This document shows, one piece after another, positions 44,020 to 56,999 of a stretch of 64,000 nucleotides of DNA. The DNA lies in NCBI GenBank assembly GCA_050084515.1, contig CM114273.1, forward strand, positions 16,058,001 through 16,122,000, in the 5' to 3' direction. The translations under genes and the position numbers were made by a program. The stretch is from Blasia pusilla. Lineage: Eukaryota; Marchantiophyta; Marchantiopsida; Blasiales. Under the pieces are notes generated by a model. That model was not told the DNA's origin, did not search any database, and saw only the letters and a program-made list of their open reading frames with translations. Numbering within the stretch: the stretch's first letter is position 1; the number at the start of each line of letters is the position of its first letter.

Positions 44020-45960
44020 GTTTGTGCTTGGAACAAACGGGTAAGGCGCGTGAGGCAAGTAATCCACTATATTTCAATAACAATCAGTTCATCAATGATT
44101 GATCACAATCAAGATGTTGACATTCCAAAGGAGGCCTGGAATGCATTGGAAAATTTGTTCCAAACATCTACAAAGGCAAAGTATCGATGACTATGTTTTG
44201 AGTATCATACATTTTTTTTATTAGTCGAGTAGTATTGGAGTGATTGTAGAAGATGATGATCTGATTTTCTTTTACTCTTCAAATCCTTCCAAAAGATTAC
44301 AAATCTTTTGAGACCTCTAGGTCTGTGAGAGAGAAGTATCCAACCTTTCAAGAGTTAGTCCCATGTTAATTAATGAGGAGATGCTTCTAGTTGGCAACAA
44401 TAGCTTACCTAATATATAAGAGAGTGCGTTATTTGCAGGTAATGGATCAAATAGAGATAGAGGTCGTGGTAGAAACTTTTGTAGTTATGGCAGATATCAA
44501 GCATATATATAGAGGAAGAGGCATTCAATGCAACTTTACTAAATCAACTACAAACCAACACCACACACAATCATAAGGTGGTAATGGTGGAAACCGTTGG
44601 GGTGAAGGTCAGGGGCAGAGGGTTCTTGGATCTTGCAATTATTGTGGGATGATGCGTCACTATGCAATTATATTCTTCAAGAAGAAGGCACATATGAAAA
44701 CCAGAGTCTTACAACAACAAAACTATGTGGAGAAATAACACTAAGGATAGTATCAAGAACAAAAACATTTACAAACTAAACACCTCTTGGTTAGGACTCA
44801 TCATATGGAAGCAATGGTCATTGGTACATCAACTTTAGTGCATCAAATCATAGAATCTCACAAGCTAGGTGCTTTAGAAGTGTGGAGTTGGTGAAAGATC
44901 CTACAATAGTGCTCACATGAGATGATACTCAACATCATATTACTCATACCAATAAAGTTCCAATAACATCAAATGGTCTATTCCTACCATTTCAAGAGAT
45001 TTTATCTTTGTAGTACATATAGTTGAATAGGATTATTAGGTGAAGAATAACATAGATTGTTGTTTCATTGAAATAATTCGTGACCAGACCATGATAACCA
45101 AAGGAACAAGGTCTGGTAAAACATTCAAATTAAATGTTTTTATGTTAGAGATTCAACTAGCAATTTATGGTCAAATCGATCAACAAGTCACAGATCTAAA
45201 TGTCTCCTATGAGAGAATTGGGCTTATGAATCTTCAAAGATTACAAAATCTTTCATCATCTAATTTAGCAATAGGACTTCCTAAATTATTGAGTCGTACT
45301 ATGTTAGAGGTATGTCCTCCTAACCAATTCGCAAAACAAACTAGATTTTCCATTTCCAAATCAAGGTATAAGAGCATCCAAGATATTGGAGTTGATTCAC
45401 ATTAATATGTGGACAACATCATAACGTAGCATTAGTGATTGACAATACTTTGTGTCATTTATTGACGACTTCTCTAGGTATCTATGGCTATACTTTCTGG
45501 AAACCAAGTTGGAGGTATTCTCAGTGTTCGAGATATTATAAATTGTGGTAGGGAAGAAGATTGGACAACATATTCTAAAATTATATTTTGATGGAGGAGG
45601 AGAGTACCTTTCAAAATATTTTGATGACTACTTACATTAGAATGACATCTAGACAAGTGACTTGTTGTTACACTCTTAAAAAGATGGAGTGGAGGAGAGG
45701 AAGAATCGATATATTGCTTAAGCGGCATATGCTATATTGAATGAGAAGAACATGTAAAGTATATTGGGTAGAGGTTGTAGCGTGCGCAATCTTCTAAATC
45801 AACCAGACTCCAACAACATGAGTTCATGATAAGACTCCATTTAAAATCTTCATAGGAAGGAAACCTGATTTTTCCTTCTTGAGAGTCTTTGGCTAGATTT
45901 TTCATGCTCATATTCTTTTTGATAAAAAGAATACAGAAGTCTTCAAGAATGAAGACTGAA
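44020..45960 (+). pseudogene. Heavily decayed Ty1/copia gag-integrase remnant
   Basis: Plus-strand pieces in copia order. Gag reads AWNALENLFQTSTKAKYR (about 44130-44190), and a degenerate zinc knuckle CNYCGMMRHYA lies near 44634. Integrase follows as [17 protein letters not shown] at about 45455, FDGGGEYLSKYFDDYL at about 45590 and DGVEERKNRY at about 45680. Many stops. The downstream RT is absent because a minus-strand LTR begins near 45990. Confidence 0.75.
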
Positions 45961-45989
45961 GACTTTTTAAGTAAAGCTTGTATATTAAG

Positions 45990-47110
45990 AAGTTCTTGAA
46001 TATTATTTTTGGTGTTATGAAAGAGTGAGGCATATTGGAATGGATTGTGAAGCTCCTAGGATAAGGCTGAGAGATGGAACATCAAGGACTTGCCTTGGAG
46101 GAGAGGGAAATGAATTCACGAAGTTTGAAGACCAAGAATGAAGCTCGGCAAAGATAATAGAGCACAATAAAAAACCTCTTCATGAAGTACTTTGTTCTTG
46201 AAAGAAGCACCAAGACGACGCAAAAGTACTTCGCACTTGAATGAAGAACGAAGCACCTAGCAAAAGAGCGAAGAGCAAAGCGCTTCGTCAGTTTACGAAG
46301 AAGAAGAGGCCCCGACTTCCCAACTAAGATAAGACTGTTCGCGATTTTAAGAGGCACACCATTAGAATAGTTAGGCTAGGAACAGATAGGTAGGTAGGAT
46401 AGTTACGACCTGCGGATTCCTAGGGATCATAGGAAGAGTCAACAGAATCGTAGATGTAAGTAGTTAAAAGATCCCAATAGCTGCTTACTTAACAAGAAGC
46501 GCTTCAAATCTTTGAAACTGATACCATTTGAAAGAATATTTAAGTATCATCAATGTAGTTCTCAGCATCATTCTCTTACGATGTCCTATGTTGTAGGAAT
46601 GGTCCGAGCAAGGGAGTACTACCCTCTCATGCTTGTATACACTTTGAAGCCTTCTTGTTCTTGATGGAATTGTAAAGAACCTATTTTCTTCATTCTGATG
46701 TGCAGTGTGTATACATGAGTGAGCTTATTGTGTCTACAGAGTGAGGAGTGGATTAGAAGAGCAACTTTCACCATAGAACAATCAACAGTGAAATGTGAGA
46801 AATCTGTTTGACAGAGAGTAGTCTGCCATGACGGATTGAGTTCCGAAAGTGAGAGAAGCCATCTCGTTGTTGAGATCTTAGTGAGGTTCTTTGGTGTTGA
46901 GTGAAAATCTGCCTGAGCGTTCATTCGATTCCAAAAGAGAGAATAGAGGAAAGAAACCTTGGTACTTGTGACAAGACGAATGCTATGATAAATAATTGGA
47001 TTCAACTTGTATACACATAACTACAAATTTCACATGATAAACAACACCTTAAGCTTTCTCTTCAGATAATCATGATCTTCTTGGGGATCAAACTCCATAA
47101 ATAATCATAA
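45990..47110 (-). repeat. Long copia-type LTR, copy 3
   Basis: About 1.1 kb related to 15862-17026 and 17422-18623, in minus orientation. Shared blocks include GGAATGGTCCGAGCAAG and TGACGGATTGAGTTCCGAAA. It is bordered by plus-strand copia integrase on one side. Confidence 0.6.
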
Positions 47111-47715
47111 AAAGATCAATTCTTATCATTCTTGTACATTACATATACCAACAAATTCTTGGCACAACTTTCGGGGATCATAAGATTAAGCTGAAGAGAG
47201 AGAAAAAGGGGGGGGATGGGTGAAGCGAGCAAGGAGGAAGGAGCCTTGGTGCATCCCAGACCGAGCCACTTAGTGTTAACAGAAGAACATCTCTTGTCTC
47301 TAGCTATTCCTCTTAGGCAGTGGATTGCGGAAGATAATAATCCCTTTGCTGCACAAGTCTTAGAAAAAATAGAATAGCTAATTATTCTAGTCAAGGAATA
47401 TGTAGCCGAAAGTTGCTCCGCCCATGAACGTCAGTTGTACTTGGTGATGACCTGGTACTACTATTTATAGGAGGAAAACCCGGCAAGTAGAGTTCAAGCA
47501 CAATCTTGTAGAAATTGAGAAGAGTTAGTGTCCATCCATGGAGATACATTTTTTAGAGATCTTGGGTGAACACCAAAGATCGGGAGCCCTGGGGGGTACC
47601 CATGGACGAAGAATGACCATCAACTCGGAATTAGCAAGCTGAGTGTAGGAACAAGCAGCAAGAAGACCACACGTCTTGGAAACCACACGGAGTAGCGCCC
47701 ATTCCTCGTCCTTGT
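47111..47715. other. Spacer, possible leader of the following gag
   Basis: No gene recognised. It may hold the LTR or leader of the gag fragment that follows. Confidence 0.3.
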
Positions 47716-48435
47716 GTGAAGCCAAAGGCCATGAAGAGGGACAGAGGTGCTTCACCCCGCACCTCCCTTGTACCTTCAAGGTTAGAGGATGATACAACTT
47801 GGAATCCCTTTGGGGATTCAGGGGACGAGGTACCTACAAGGCCACCAAAACTTGAACCTATACCTTCCCCTTCACAAAGAACAAGTCCGGTACCTAACGA
47901 CCAGACACATTAGATGGCCAACATTGGAAAGACGTTGCTAAGATATCCCACTTTTGCGGGAGGTCTAAAAGATGATGTGGACAACTTTGTGCTTGAGTTT
48001 ACCCATGTAGCTAAGGCTAATGGGGAGGGTTTGGAAGAAGAGTTATTACGGGTCTGTTCAGGCCTGTTGAAGAAATGAGCCAGCCAACGGTATGACGGGC
48101 TGGAAGCTTAAGCTAGCAAGAGAAACTTGGAAGGGAGTCTTGCAAGCCTTCATGCATTAATTCCGAAACTTGGAATTTGAGGGTCGTCTTCTAACGAAGC
48201 TTCGTGACTCAAAAAGACGGAAGTAGGAGACCCTGAGGGAGTATACTCACATACTTCGAAGCTTGGTGAAAAAATTAGAGCACACCACTACCTCCCAATT
48301 GGTAGATTGGTTTGTGTCAGGACTTTCACAAGAAATGGACCGCAACTGTCATCGAGGCCAACGGGACTCACTGGAAGCAGTCATTGCATCTGCTGAAGCA
48401 TATGAAGCCTGTGAGAAGTCCCGTAAAACACAAAG
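47716..48435 (+). pseudogene. Gypsy-type gag fragment
   Basis: Plus-strand blocks read a Pro/Ser-rich start (47716-47913), then LLRYPTFAGGLKDDVDNFVL and, at 48263-48430, LEHTTTSQLVDWFVSGLSQE with SLEAVIASAEAYEACEKSRK. This is a retrotransposon gag capsid pattern. Stops at about 48075 and 48180-48230 break it. Confidence 0.65.
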
Positions 48436-48597
48436 ACCGTGTCATCTTGAAATTGATCTTGTGTATATAAGTATAGATCAGGAAATAGTTGATATTTTCA
48501 CAAAGGCATTGTCTAGAGATAAGTTTGAGATGATTAGAAACGATTCAAGTGTTAGAGATATCGATATGAGCTTGAGGGGGAGTGCTAAAGACTGAGT
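48436..48597 (+). pseudogene. Copia RNase H C-terminal end fused to gypsy gag
   Basis: The open frame of the gag continues into DIFTKALSRDKFEMIRN, the end of copia RNase H, and closes with SLRGSAKD. The purine tract TTGAGGGGGAG (about 48574-48584) that precedes copia 3' LTRs follows at once. This is a chimeric junction of two element types. Confidence 0.75.
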
Positions 48598-50517
48598 TAT
48601 AGTCAAGCTCATTGGACATCTAAACAACTGCATTTGGTACTCACACGAAGTAGGAAAGCTTAATCTTGGTTAGTTAGTAAAGCACCATCACCTTAACTAG
48701 GGTTAATTAATCATAATTAGTTTAACTCAAGACTATGGTTAGGATTAGGGTTAGGGTTGCTTGTACATACCCTATGTAATCGAGAAGGGGACCAACATCC
48801 ACTAATTCTCTCATTGCAAAATTTAGTTTTCCTTGGTGGTGTGTGAGTGTGAGAGTCGTATCCCATAAGTTATGCTTCTTTAGCAGTTTTCTACATAAAT
48901 GAGGTTGCCTCTAGAAGGAGATGTGGGTGTTGACGATGCCAACATCCATAAACTATAACATTTCTTTGTGAGTTGTGATTCTACAATGCAAGTTGGCCCC
49001 TGTTGGAGATCCACATAATTTGAGGATTAACAAGCAAGAGATAGTGGAGGCACAATATCCGCTGCTCAAGTTGAAGGGAACACATTCCTTCTGCCAAGGC
49101 CGATCGGATGCATTTTGCTATGCATTTGTAAGCATTCCTTACATACTAACATTCCTAGAATGTATGAGTTATTGAAATTTTTGAATATTTAACTAACGGT
49201 GTGAGTCTATCGTGTAGTTCATGAAGTATGGCTAGAACACTACTATCGAGGTCATAGAGGATATGTGACAAGGTTAGAGAACGCGAGAGGACATCTTGGT
49301 CACTTAGGATATTAGAGCATCTTTAATATGTTTCTAACTTATAGAGTGTTTCTATGTTTAGGGTATTTTCAGATTATTTCAGAATACTAATGCAAGTTAG
49401 TGAGATTATGTGCAATCAAGCATTCTTCATGTTAATGTGAAACACTCTCCACCAAGACTTGGATCTAATTGTGGAATAAGTCCCTTCAAATGATGGCACC
49501 TCTTACAAAGAGTAGAAGGAGGAGAACAACATGGGTAATGATGAGGCGATTGAGTGGTGCCTCATGGAGGAGTTGGTTGCCCTTAAATCGAGGAGTTTAT
49601 CCTCAAGAAGTAAGCCTAGTGTCGCGACCCTCATAACCAAACGAGCGCAAAGCGGAACATCATAACGTTAGCGGGTTAACGTTAGGATGGTTGCGCTTTG
49701 GAGAGGTCTCTTGGAAGAGTCCAAGAGACGAAACGCGCGAATAGATTTTGTGCGTTTCATGCGTTTATGGTGGCAACTAGGAAACCTACACCAAACGTAA
49801 ACAAAGATTTGAGATGAGTTGAGTCTAGGAAGGTTGGTTGTCAAAGAGGTGAGAACCAGATTTGGAACGCAACTAGCGTTTGGGATTTTGATTGTGTTTC
49901 AGGCCATAACGTTAAGTACTAAGATGCGTTTGGGACAAGTAAGGTGGCGTTGGAAAGCTCATGCAAAGTTGGTTACAATGCACAAAAGATCTTAGCAAAG
50001 GCATAAACAAAGACTGAGATATTTTCCGAAAACAACTACATAGGAAGTTTGGTTGAGGGCCAAAATGAAGGGCCCGACCGGCTTTCTCTTGCCCAAAGTT
50101 AGGGGGAGGGCTGAGATCCCAAGAATTATTAGTAAGGAGAAGTGCCTCCAAGGATTCTTGGGACCAAAATCCCACTTTGGGCGCCAAAGGGCGGCTCAAG
50201 GGCACGGGATATTGTTCGAGGTTCGTGAACTGACCAAAAAGTCTATCCCGAGTCTGGAGAGATTTGCCTGTGTTGTAAAGCAAGAAACTAGGAAGGTTGA
50301 GCTTAATGAAAGGCCGAGTGGAGAACTCAGTGAGTTAGAGTGCTGATTGACCCAGACCCGACTAATGTAAGTGCGTGTTTGGGTGCAAATCAGCATTGAG
50401 AGCGTGTCCTACTAAAGGCATGCTTCCGTAACACTACAGATTTACATTCAAGGAGAGCAGGCGCAGGATACCTAGAGGGTGTAAAGGGCCTATCCATAGC
50501 AGGTATTAGAAAGAAAA
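48598..50517. other. Long stretch without recognisable gene
   Basis: The first few hundred bases are probably the 3' LTR of the copia scrap. A TGTCGCGACCCTCATAACC sequence near 49620 could be the start of another LTR. There is no convincing protein. Confidence 0.35.
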
Positions 50518-50655
50518 GGTTGCATGTCGACAAAGTCCGTGTTTGTAGATATGTCAATATCCATTGATTTATGTTTGTCCTATAGAAGGACTTATCCATA
50601 TGGGCCCTACCTCCTCCTTCTTTCTCATCCTCCCTACTTGCCTTGATGATCTGTA
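50518..50655 (+). mobile_element. Left part of an interrupted MITE-like element M
   Basis: GGTTGCATGTCGACAAAGTCC to a pyrimidine-rich stretch matches the start of 31731-32050. The rest of the copy resumes at about 51390 after an LTR insertion. Confidence 0.65.
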
Positions 50656-50659
50656 CTTT

Positions 50660-51385
<726 letters not shown>

Positions 51386-51389
51386 TCTC

Positions 51390-52425
51390 TTCCTCCTCCT
51401 ACCTCCAATCCCAACCCCTTACTGCCTCGCCCTTCCATGCCTTAACTTCCACCATGAGCTATAAATGTGGGCCCTATCTCTTGCAATCCATTTTTCTGGA
51501 CATGTCTAAACTTGTCCATACATTTCCATCCATATTTGTCCTAGGGATAGCAAGGTGGCACGGAAATAGACATGTCGAACGGGTACCGTACCCGCACCTA
51601 AGCCCAACCTTGAGCCTGTGGAGCTCGTAATATAGACATGGGTTGGCGGAGCCCGCATCTATTTTGTAGCCCGCACAAGGTCTGCATGTCAAGCTCAAGC
51701 CTCCGCATGGTGGGCCTCAGGCCAACGTGGGGCTAGCTTAGGGCTCGCATAATTGTGCGGGTGCGGGCTCAACCGCAAGCCCTACAGGCACGGGCCGCAA
51801 CCGGCTCAATGGAGACCCAGCGTGCCACGAGCTGTGCGCATGGTAGGCCTCAGGCCAACGTAGGGCTAGCTTAGGGCTCGCGCGATCGTGCCGGTGCAGG
51901 CTCAACCACAAGCCCTACACGCGCGGGCCACAACCGGCTCAATAGGGACCTAGCCTGCCACGGGCCGTGCGCATGCTTCATGTAGGCTACAAAATGGATG
52001 CGGGCTCAACCAAATCGGGTCTACGTTACGAGCTCAGTGGGCTTATGGTCGGGTTTTGGTGTAATGGTGGGGGGGCTTCTTGGGCATATCCGTGAACACG
52101 TCCATTTCCGTGCAACCTTGCCATCCCTAGGATGGATATGGACGAAAATGGATGGACAACTTTGGATATGTCCACGAACATGAATTGGAAGAGGTGGGCT
52201 CCACACTTATAGCTCATGATTGAAGGTAAGGCGAGGGCGAGTGAGGCAATAAGGGGGAAGGAGTGGAGGTAGGGGAAGAAGAAACGAGAAAGTGCAAATA
52301 ACATAGGCTTGTGAGGAGGGTGAGAAACGAGGAGGAGGTGGAACCCACATGGAAAATTCAATCCATAAAATAGACATAACTCCATGGATATGTCTACGGA
52401 TATGGACTTTGTCCATATTCAACAT
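51390..52425. mobile_element. Foldback element: two inverted MITE arms around a GC-rich core
   Basis: The left arm (51390-51540) and right arm (52129-52425) are inverted copies of MITE M, sharing ATGAGCTATAA and GTGGGCCC/GGAGCCCAC-type blocks. The GC-rich core between them has its own inverted ends. There is no coding capacity. Confidence 0.7.
51541..52128. mobile_element. GC-rich hAT-like non-autonomous element with TIRs
   Basis: The termini are inverted repeats, TAGGGATAGCAAGGTGGCAC at 51541 and the reverse complement of TAGGGATGGCAAGGTTGCAC at 52128. The inside is packed with GCCCGC, GGGCCTCAGG and GGGCTAGC motifs, including two near-identical sub-blocks (about 51700-51820 and 51840-51960). 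TAGGG-type TIRs and GGCCCG subterminal repeats resemble plant hAT elements. No clear 8-bp target duplication is visible because the flanks continue as an inverted repeat. Confidence 0.65.
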
Positions 52426-55039
52426 TTTGGGCCAACGATAAGATTTCACACTAGGATCAAAAGCTCCGGATGCCCAATTTTTAACTCCATCAATGTCATA
52501 GATAAAATTGTTAGTACTAGTTAACCCATTACCCTCGCACCAACTCTAGTCCCACGGAAATAAGTAAGGCTCCATCCGGCTGACTCCTTACCCGGGAAAT
52601 ATATGACGTTTGGAAAGTTAATTGGGTAAAACTTCCGGACTCTCCCGCACACTTGCTTCAAAACTGCCGTCAATTTTCTTACTAAACAGCTGGTTGCCGA
52701 TCACTTACCCGTTGTCATCCCGGTTAACTTCAAATCCATTCAGAAATTCTAAAAATATGTCGGCACTAGCCGAGCCTTGGTGTGAGTAGCTAAGAAGCCT
52801 AGACGTCGACGCGCACGTTCTCGATGTTCTCGCATCTTCATTATCATCGAACTTCTCTTCCAAGATGCGAAGTTGGTGGCCGCCCAGATATGGAAAGCTA
52901 GTGGATCAGAAATAAATGCATACAAATAGCGCATATTGGCGGTATATATTCCGAGATTAATATGTCAGAAGTCAACGCCCAGCTTGTAGCTCCCTAGTAG
53001 TCACGGGTGCCACTCGGGCGCGCGGTGGGGAGAGCTTATGCATCGTGCTGACTCGTGCATATCATGCCCGGAGGTGGAAATGCTACCGGACAGGCTGGCA
53101 AATAATGTGTGATCGACAGCCAAGAGCAAGACTTGCAAGCGACATCGAAACAGATCCGATTTAACCGGAGTACGACCTTCGAATTGCATGCGCAGTTGTA
53201 ATGCAGTCCTAGTTCAGGCAGTAGTTCCAGCCATCTCCTCTGCGACGTTGAACCGTGTACATCATAGTGGCAGGTACTTGAAAGTTGCAGCGGTCGCCCT
53301 ATTTCTAATCACTCGATTAGGTGAAGAAGTTCATCTACCTGCCCATTTAGGGTAAGCAATTCCCATCCAATGTCCGGGACTCCGGGGAGAACCGGAGTTA
53401 CGGAAGAAATTTAGAAATACCGATTCCAAAAACCGGCAGAATACAGAGTTCTCCTTTGTATTTGTATCTCTTTAGCCGGCCGGATTCAGGAAAATATCAA
53501 AAATTACCGTTCTCGTCTGTAGAGACCGGAAATGTACCGGTTCTCGCCAAAAAAAACTACCCGGACCCTGTTCCCATCTCAAACTGTTGTCGTTGGTTAC
53601 TGTACGCTGATGGTCCACTACTCACCGATCTAAGAGTAGCAAAGTACAAAGACGTGTCATGTCCTTTTGAGAAGTCCGATCGGATTGTTTGGCATTTGGA
53701 GATTCTGTGTACTACACTTTCCGTCAAACTTCGGATCTATTCGAGTTGGCATCTCAATGATTCAAGGTTGGTCAATTATGGAACGCTTCGTGCAAACGAG
53801 GAAGGGAGACAATTATACGTGTTACGCAATCACACTGCCTTTATCAGCTGCCTGAAAGGCAGTATAAAGCGTCGTAGAGAGCCAAAGGCATTTCTTTGAG
53901 AGTAAGCATGATGTGCCAAGATCGGTGATAAGAACAACTAGTGACCGTGACCAAAGCGAAGCATTGCCAACAAGTGATAGTGCAGGTTCAACCCGGAAAT
54001 CATCGGAATCACATCCAAGCGAGGCCAAAGGTCCGTCACTCTTCAATTTATTTCAGATGATTCACAACTAGTTAAAAGCACAGCCGAGTACCCAGCCGGT
54101 CAGTCAATAGAGTTCAAGAATGATTCACACACTGATACCTACGCAAAACTGCGAACTGAGAAAAGAAGAAGAGTGTCCTGAAAGGAATCTCACTGCATTA
54201 CGAGTTACTCCATTACTCCATCATCCAATCTTGCCCAAACGTCACTCAGCTACCTACAGCATTAAGGGAGGCGGTGGGACTAGATCTCCAGCCTCATAGA
54301 CTCACTTTGCACGCAGGATCTAAGAAGATTTTAAGGGAGGAGTCAGAAGTGCGGTTATTTTTTCCTTTTGTGAATCCCTGTTCCACCACTTGAGAAAAAA
54401 TCCAAGATCTAGAACAAAATCTAACGAAACTAAATATACAGATACTTGGCTACACACCGATAATTGTCCTTCTCACGAAAGCCTCATTGCCTCATACTAA
54501 GCGCTCCCGTAGCTGCACCTGTATTTCATCTTCTTAGCTGCAAACGGATTGCATGCCTCTTTTCTATCCAGAGAGCTACGCCGGTGTGCTCAAACGAGTA
54601 CTGCACGTTCATGCTCCTACGCGCCAGCACCCATTCAACGACTCTTCCAACGACCAACCATCTCGAATTCCAGCACTCCCAAATTTCACGGGTTACCGTC
54701 AAGAACCGAGCGAGGTGATCTGACCTCATAGTTGAACAGATTTAGCTTTGCATGATCCGCGCCAATTCCATATCCAGGAGTTGCAAACCGAGATAAAATA
54801 ATTTGATATCTCACAATTCGCCACTGCCCAGAGCAATCAATGTAGAAAACACTTAAAGGCAACAAGACGTAGACTTTGTATAAGATCCTAATTTGTAGAT
54901 ATCAGTTTCTTTTGAAGAGAAGTAGAAGTTCCGTTCCAGTCAACTTCCCCTTCCACAAGGGCAGACAGTCAGCAGCATGAGACTCTGGATTTTCTCAGAC
55001 TAATGAAGAACTCGTCGGAATGCTAATTCACACCCAAAC
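52426..55039. other. Apparently single-copy DNA, no convincing gene
   Basis: No transposon domain found. A 147-codon plus-strand open frame (53456-53899) shows no motif and lacks support as a gene. The part near 55040 probably holds the RALF 3' UTR. Confidence 0.4.
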
Positions 55040-55399
55040 CTAGCCACTATCTCTTTGGCAACTGGTAATTCTGGAGCACCCTCTGGTGTAAGGTCGAACA
55101 GGTCCAGTGGCACTCATACAAGAAAATGTGTAGTAAGACCTCCCACTCTGAGGTGGGCAAGGGACACGGTTTGCAGACAAAGACAGATAGCTGATAAAAC
55201 CTGTGCGTCCTGCGGTTGCCAGGACTCGTCTCTGATCCTCTTCGAAACTTAGTGGCGACGGAGCAGACGCTGGAGCACTGAAAGGAGGAGAGAACGAATC
55301 AACCGATTGGGCGTCGACCTGATTTACATCCACCAAAAGAACAATTGCTACGACTAACATAATGCAGAAACCTGTAGTCTGTATCCCGCTTCGTCCCAT
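55040..55399 (-). CDS. RALF: RALF-like secreted peptide precursor
   Basis: A 119-residue precursor of a rapid alkalinization factor, a plant secreted peptide hormone that acts in the cell wall and at the cell surface through CrRLK1L receptor kinases. The chosen start (55399) begins MGRSGIQTTGF, followed by a hydrophobic signal sequence (CIMLVVAIVLLV) ending near VDAQ. A short propeptide leads to RRVLA (residues 57-61), matching the RRxL site cut by the subtilase S1P in known RALFs. The mature part has FISY (68-71, usually YISY), Cys81, Cys94, PYTRGCSRIT with Cys108, and Cys114: the four conserved Cys. An upstream in-frame extension to 55696 exists but would bury the signal peptide. No intron is needed. 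Unusual points are the F for Y in YISY and the acidic-neutral end QRDSG. Confidence 0.88.
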   Translation of the reverse strand: MGRSGIQTTGFCIMLVVAIVLLVDVNQVDAQSVDSFSPPFSAPASAPSPLSFEEDQRRVLATAGRTGFISYLSLSANRVPCPPQSGRSYYTFSCMSATGPVRPYTRGCSRITSCQRDSG

Positions 55400-56450
55400 C
55401 GCTCCAACCGCACCTGTTCCTGCCCGGCGGCTGATTATGCTCTGTAACGCGTACGACCGAATGACGGGAAGTCTATCGAGCTGCAAACTTCCGGAGATCA
55501 AAGCGATGTTCGGGCAAGAAAAGACTACTGACGAAATAGGATCGAACTGCCTCACACCACTGCGCTTTACGAGTTCTGAAGCCACGGTGAGAAAAGGAAC
55601 CAGTTCCTTCTTCCCCTTGAACTCCACTCCGTTCCAGGCTGTTTCCTCCCGGACTTCCACTGCCACCTGATGGTGGCTTTGGAAAGGCAAGGCCATCCAG
55701 TGATGCCATAGTTGTCCCAGTCAAGCTGCCCACGACGCTCCACGTCGTGCAGTGGACACTGGAGGAGCGCCTCCGCCGCCTGCGTTCCATTCGCATGATC
55801 CAATTACTTCCCTTCGTCACCGCCACCTCTGTCTCTCAGGCTCCTCTCGCTCTCGTGACAGTCGCACCGACTAAATTGCGCCAGATCTCCTCCAAGAGTC
55901 ATATGCTGATTCCCCGAATCCAACTCGGTCAACGAACGAAACGGCCACGCCCGCTTCTTCGATCGCGTCGTTTCGTCTCGCCTCGTCTGTGCGACTGATT
56001 ATATTACCTCCTTCTTTCCTCTCTTTGTGTTGTTTTGAATGACTCATTTCTTTCCTCTCTTTTGTTGTTTTGAATGACTCATTCAAAACTTTCCTTCCGT
56101 CCCTTCATTCCGTCTGTCCTTCCGACCCTTCCTCGTCCCTTCCTTCGTTCCGTCCTTCCTTCGGGTCCCTCGCTTCGCGATCCTCTCTTTACGCACGGGC
56201 CGGGCCGGCTTAGGTGTAACGTCGACGCAGGATCCATTCACGTGCCGGACATCCGCCTGCTACCACCTACGTCGACCGTCCGTGTGGGCCCGAGGGGTGG
56301 TTTCGTTCCGGAAACCTCATGGACGCTCTTGCCCAGTCGATCCACATTACTGCCCATAAAAATGAGGTCGCATTCACTGAAAGTGGGGGTTTTAGTTCTC
56401 AACTTCTCAAGTGAGTGACTTCGTTTTCCCCTGGGCTCTTGAACGCTCGT
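55400..56450 (-). promoter_or_regulatory. Upstream region of the RALF gene, CpG- and GA-rich
   Basis: The DNA 5' of the RALF start is CpG-rich (55740-56300) and GA-rich on the gene strand (56010-56180). A TATA-like TAATATAATC lies near 55996-56006. A near-perfect 36/35-bp tandem repeat (56011-56046, 56047-56081) carries a TGACTCA (bZIP/GCN4-type) core in each unit, at 56039-56045 and 56074-56080. Transcription start is not determined. Confidence 0.45.
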
Positions 56451-56999
56451 CTTCTAAATTGGGGATGTAGAAATAGGCCGTACGTAAATCTGTTCCTCAA
56501 TATCAGGAGAAAATCTGCACAATGCTTGATTCATGAGTTGTCCGCGACTCCGCATCATTAAAAGACTATAGGTGACCTGGGATAATATTATCTTTAATAA
56601 ATACTCATACGAATGTTTTGTGAGTGAGAAAATTTACTACACTAAGTTACTCTCATAGTTGTGGATATCACATTAATTTTTGAGGGCTTTCTCTCGGTAA
56701 TTTTATTGGGAATTCTAAAAATAAAATTCTGTGCAAAAGATGTTGTCTTCATTTTCCAATACTAGTAATATGCCCCTCCGATGCAAGGTTGCATGACTGA
56801 ATTATATGTAAATTTGTATTTGGAAAAAAAATCTCAATGTTTTATTTCAACCAAGGATTTCCTTATTCATTACATTGTGTAGTGATCTTCTTTATTTGGA
56901 TGTTCCTCCCTCCCAATCACAATGTGGATAGAACTTCTCTTCCGCACTCTAGATAATACTACATATATTGATCATGAGAGAAAATTGGAGTAGGCAAGT
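56451..56999. other. AT-rich spacer without gene
   Basis: No coding motif, no recognised repeat terminus. Confidence 0.4.

Noticed and set aside
52749-52934. Short Arg-rich minus-strand frame
   Set aside because: Only 61 codons, no motif and no support beyond being open.
53456-53899. 147-codon plus-strand open frame in the genic island
   Set aside because: No signal peptide, domain or recognisable motif, and no neighbouring coding support. A chance frame is most likely.
55400-55696. N-terminal extension of the RALF frame to 55696
   Set aside because: It would place the hydrophobic signal sequence about 110 residues inside the protein. RALF precursors are about 80-140 residues and start with the signal peptide.
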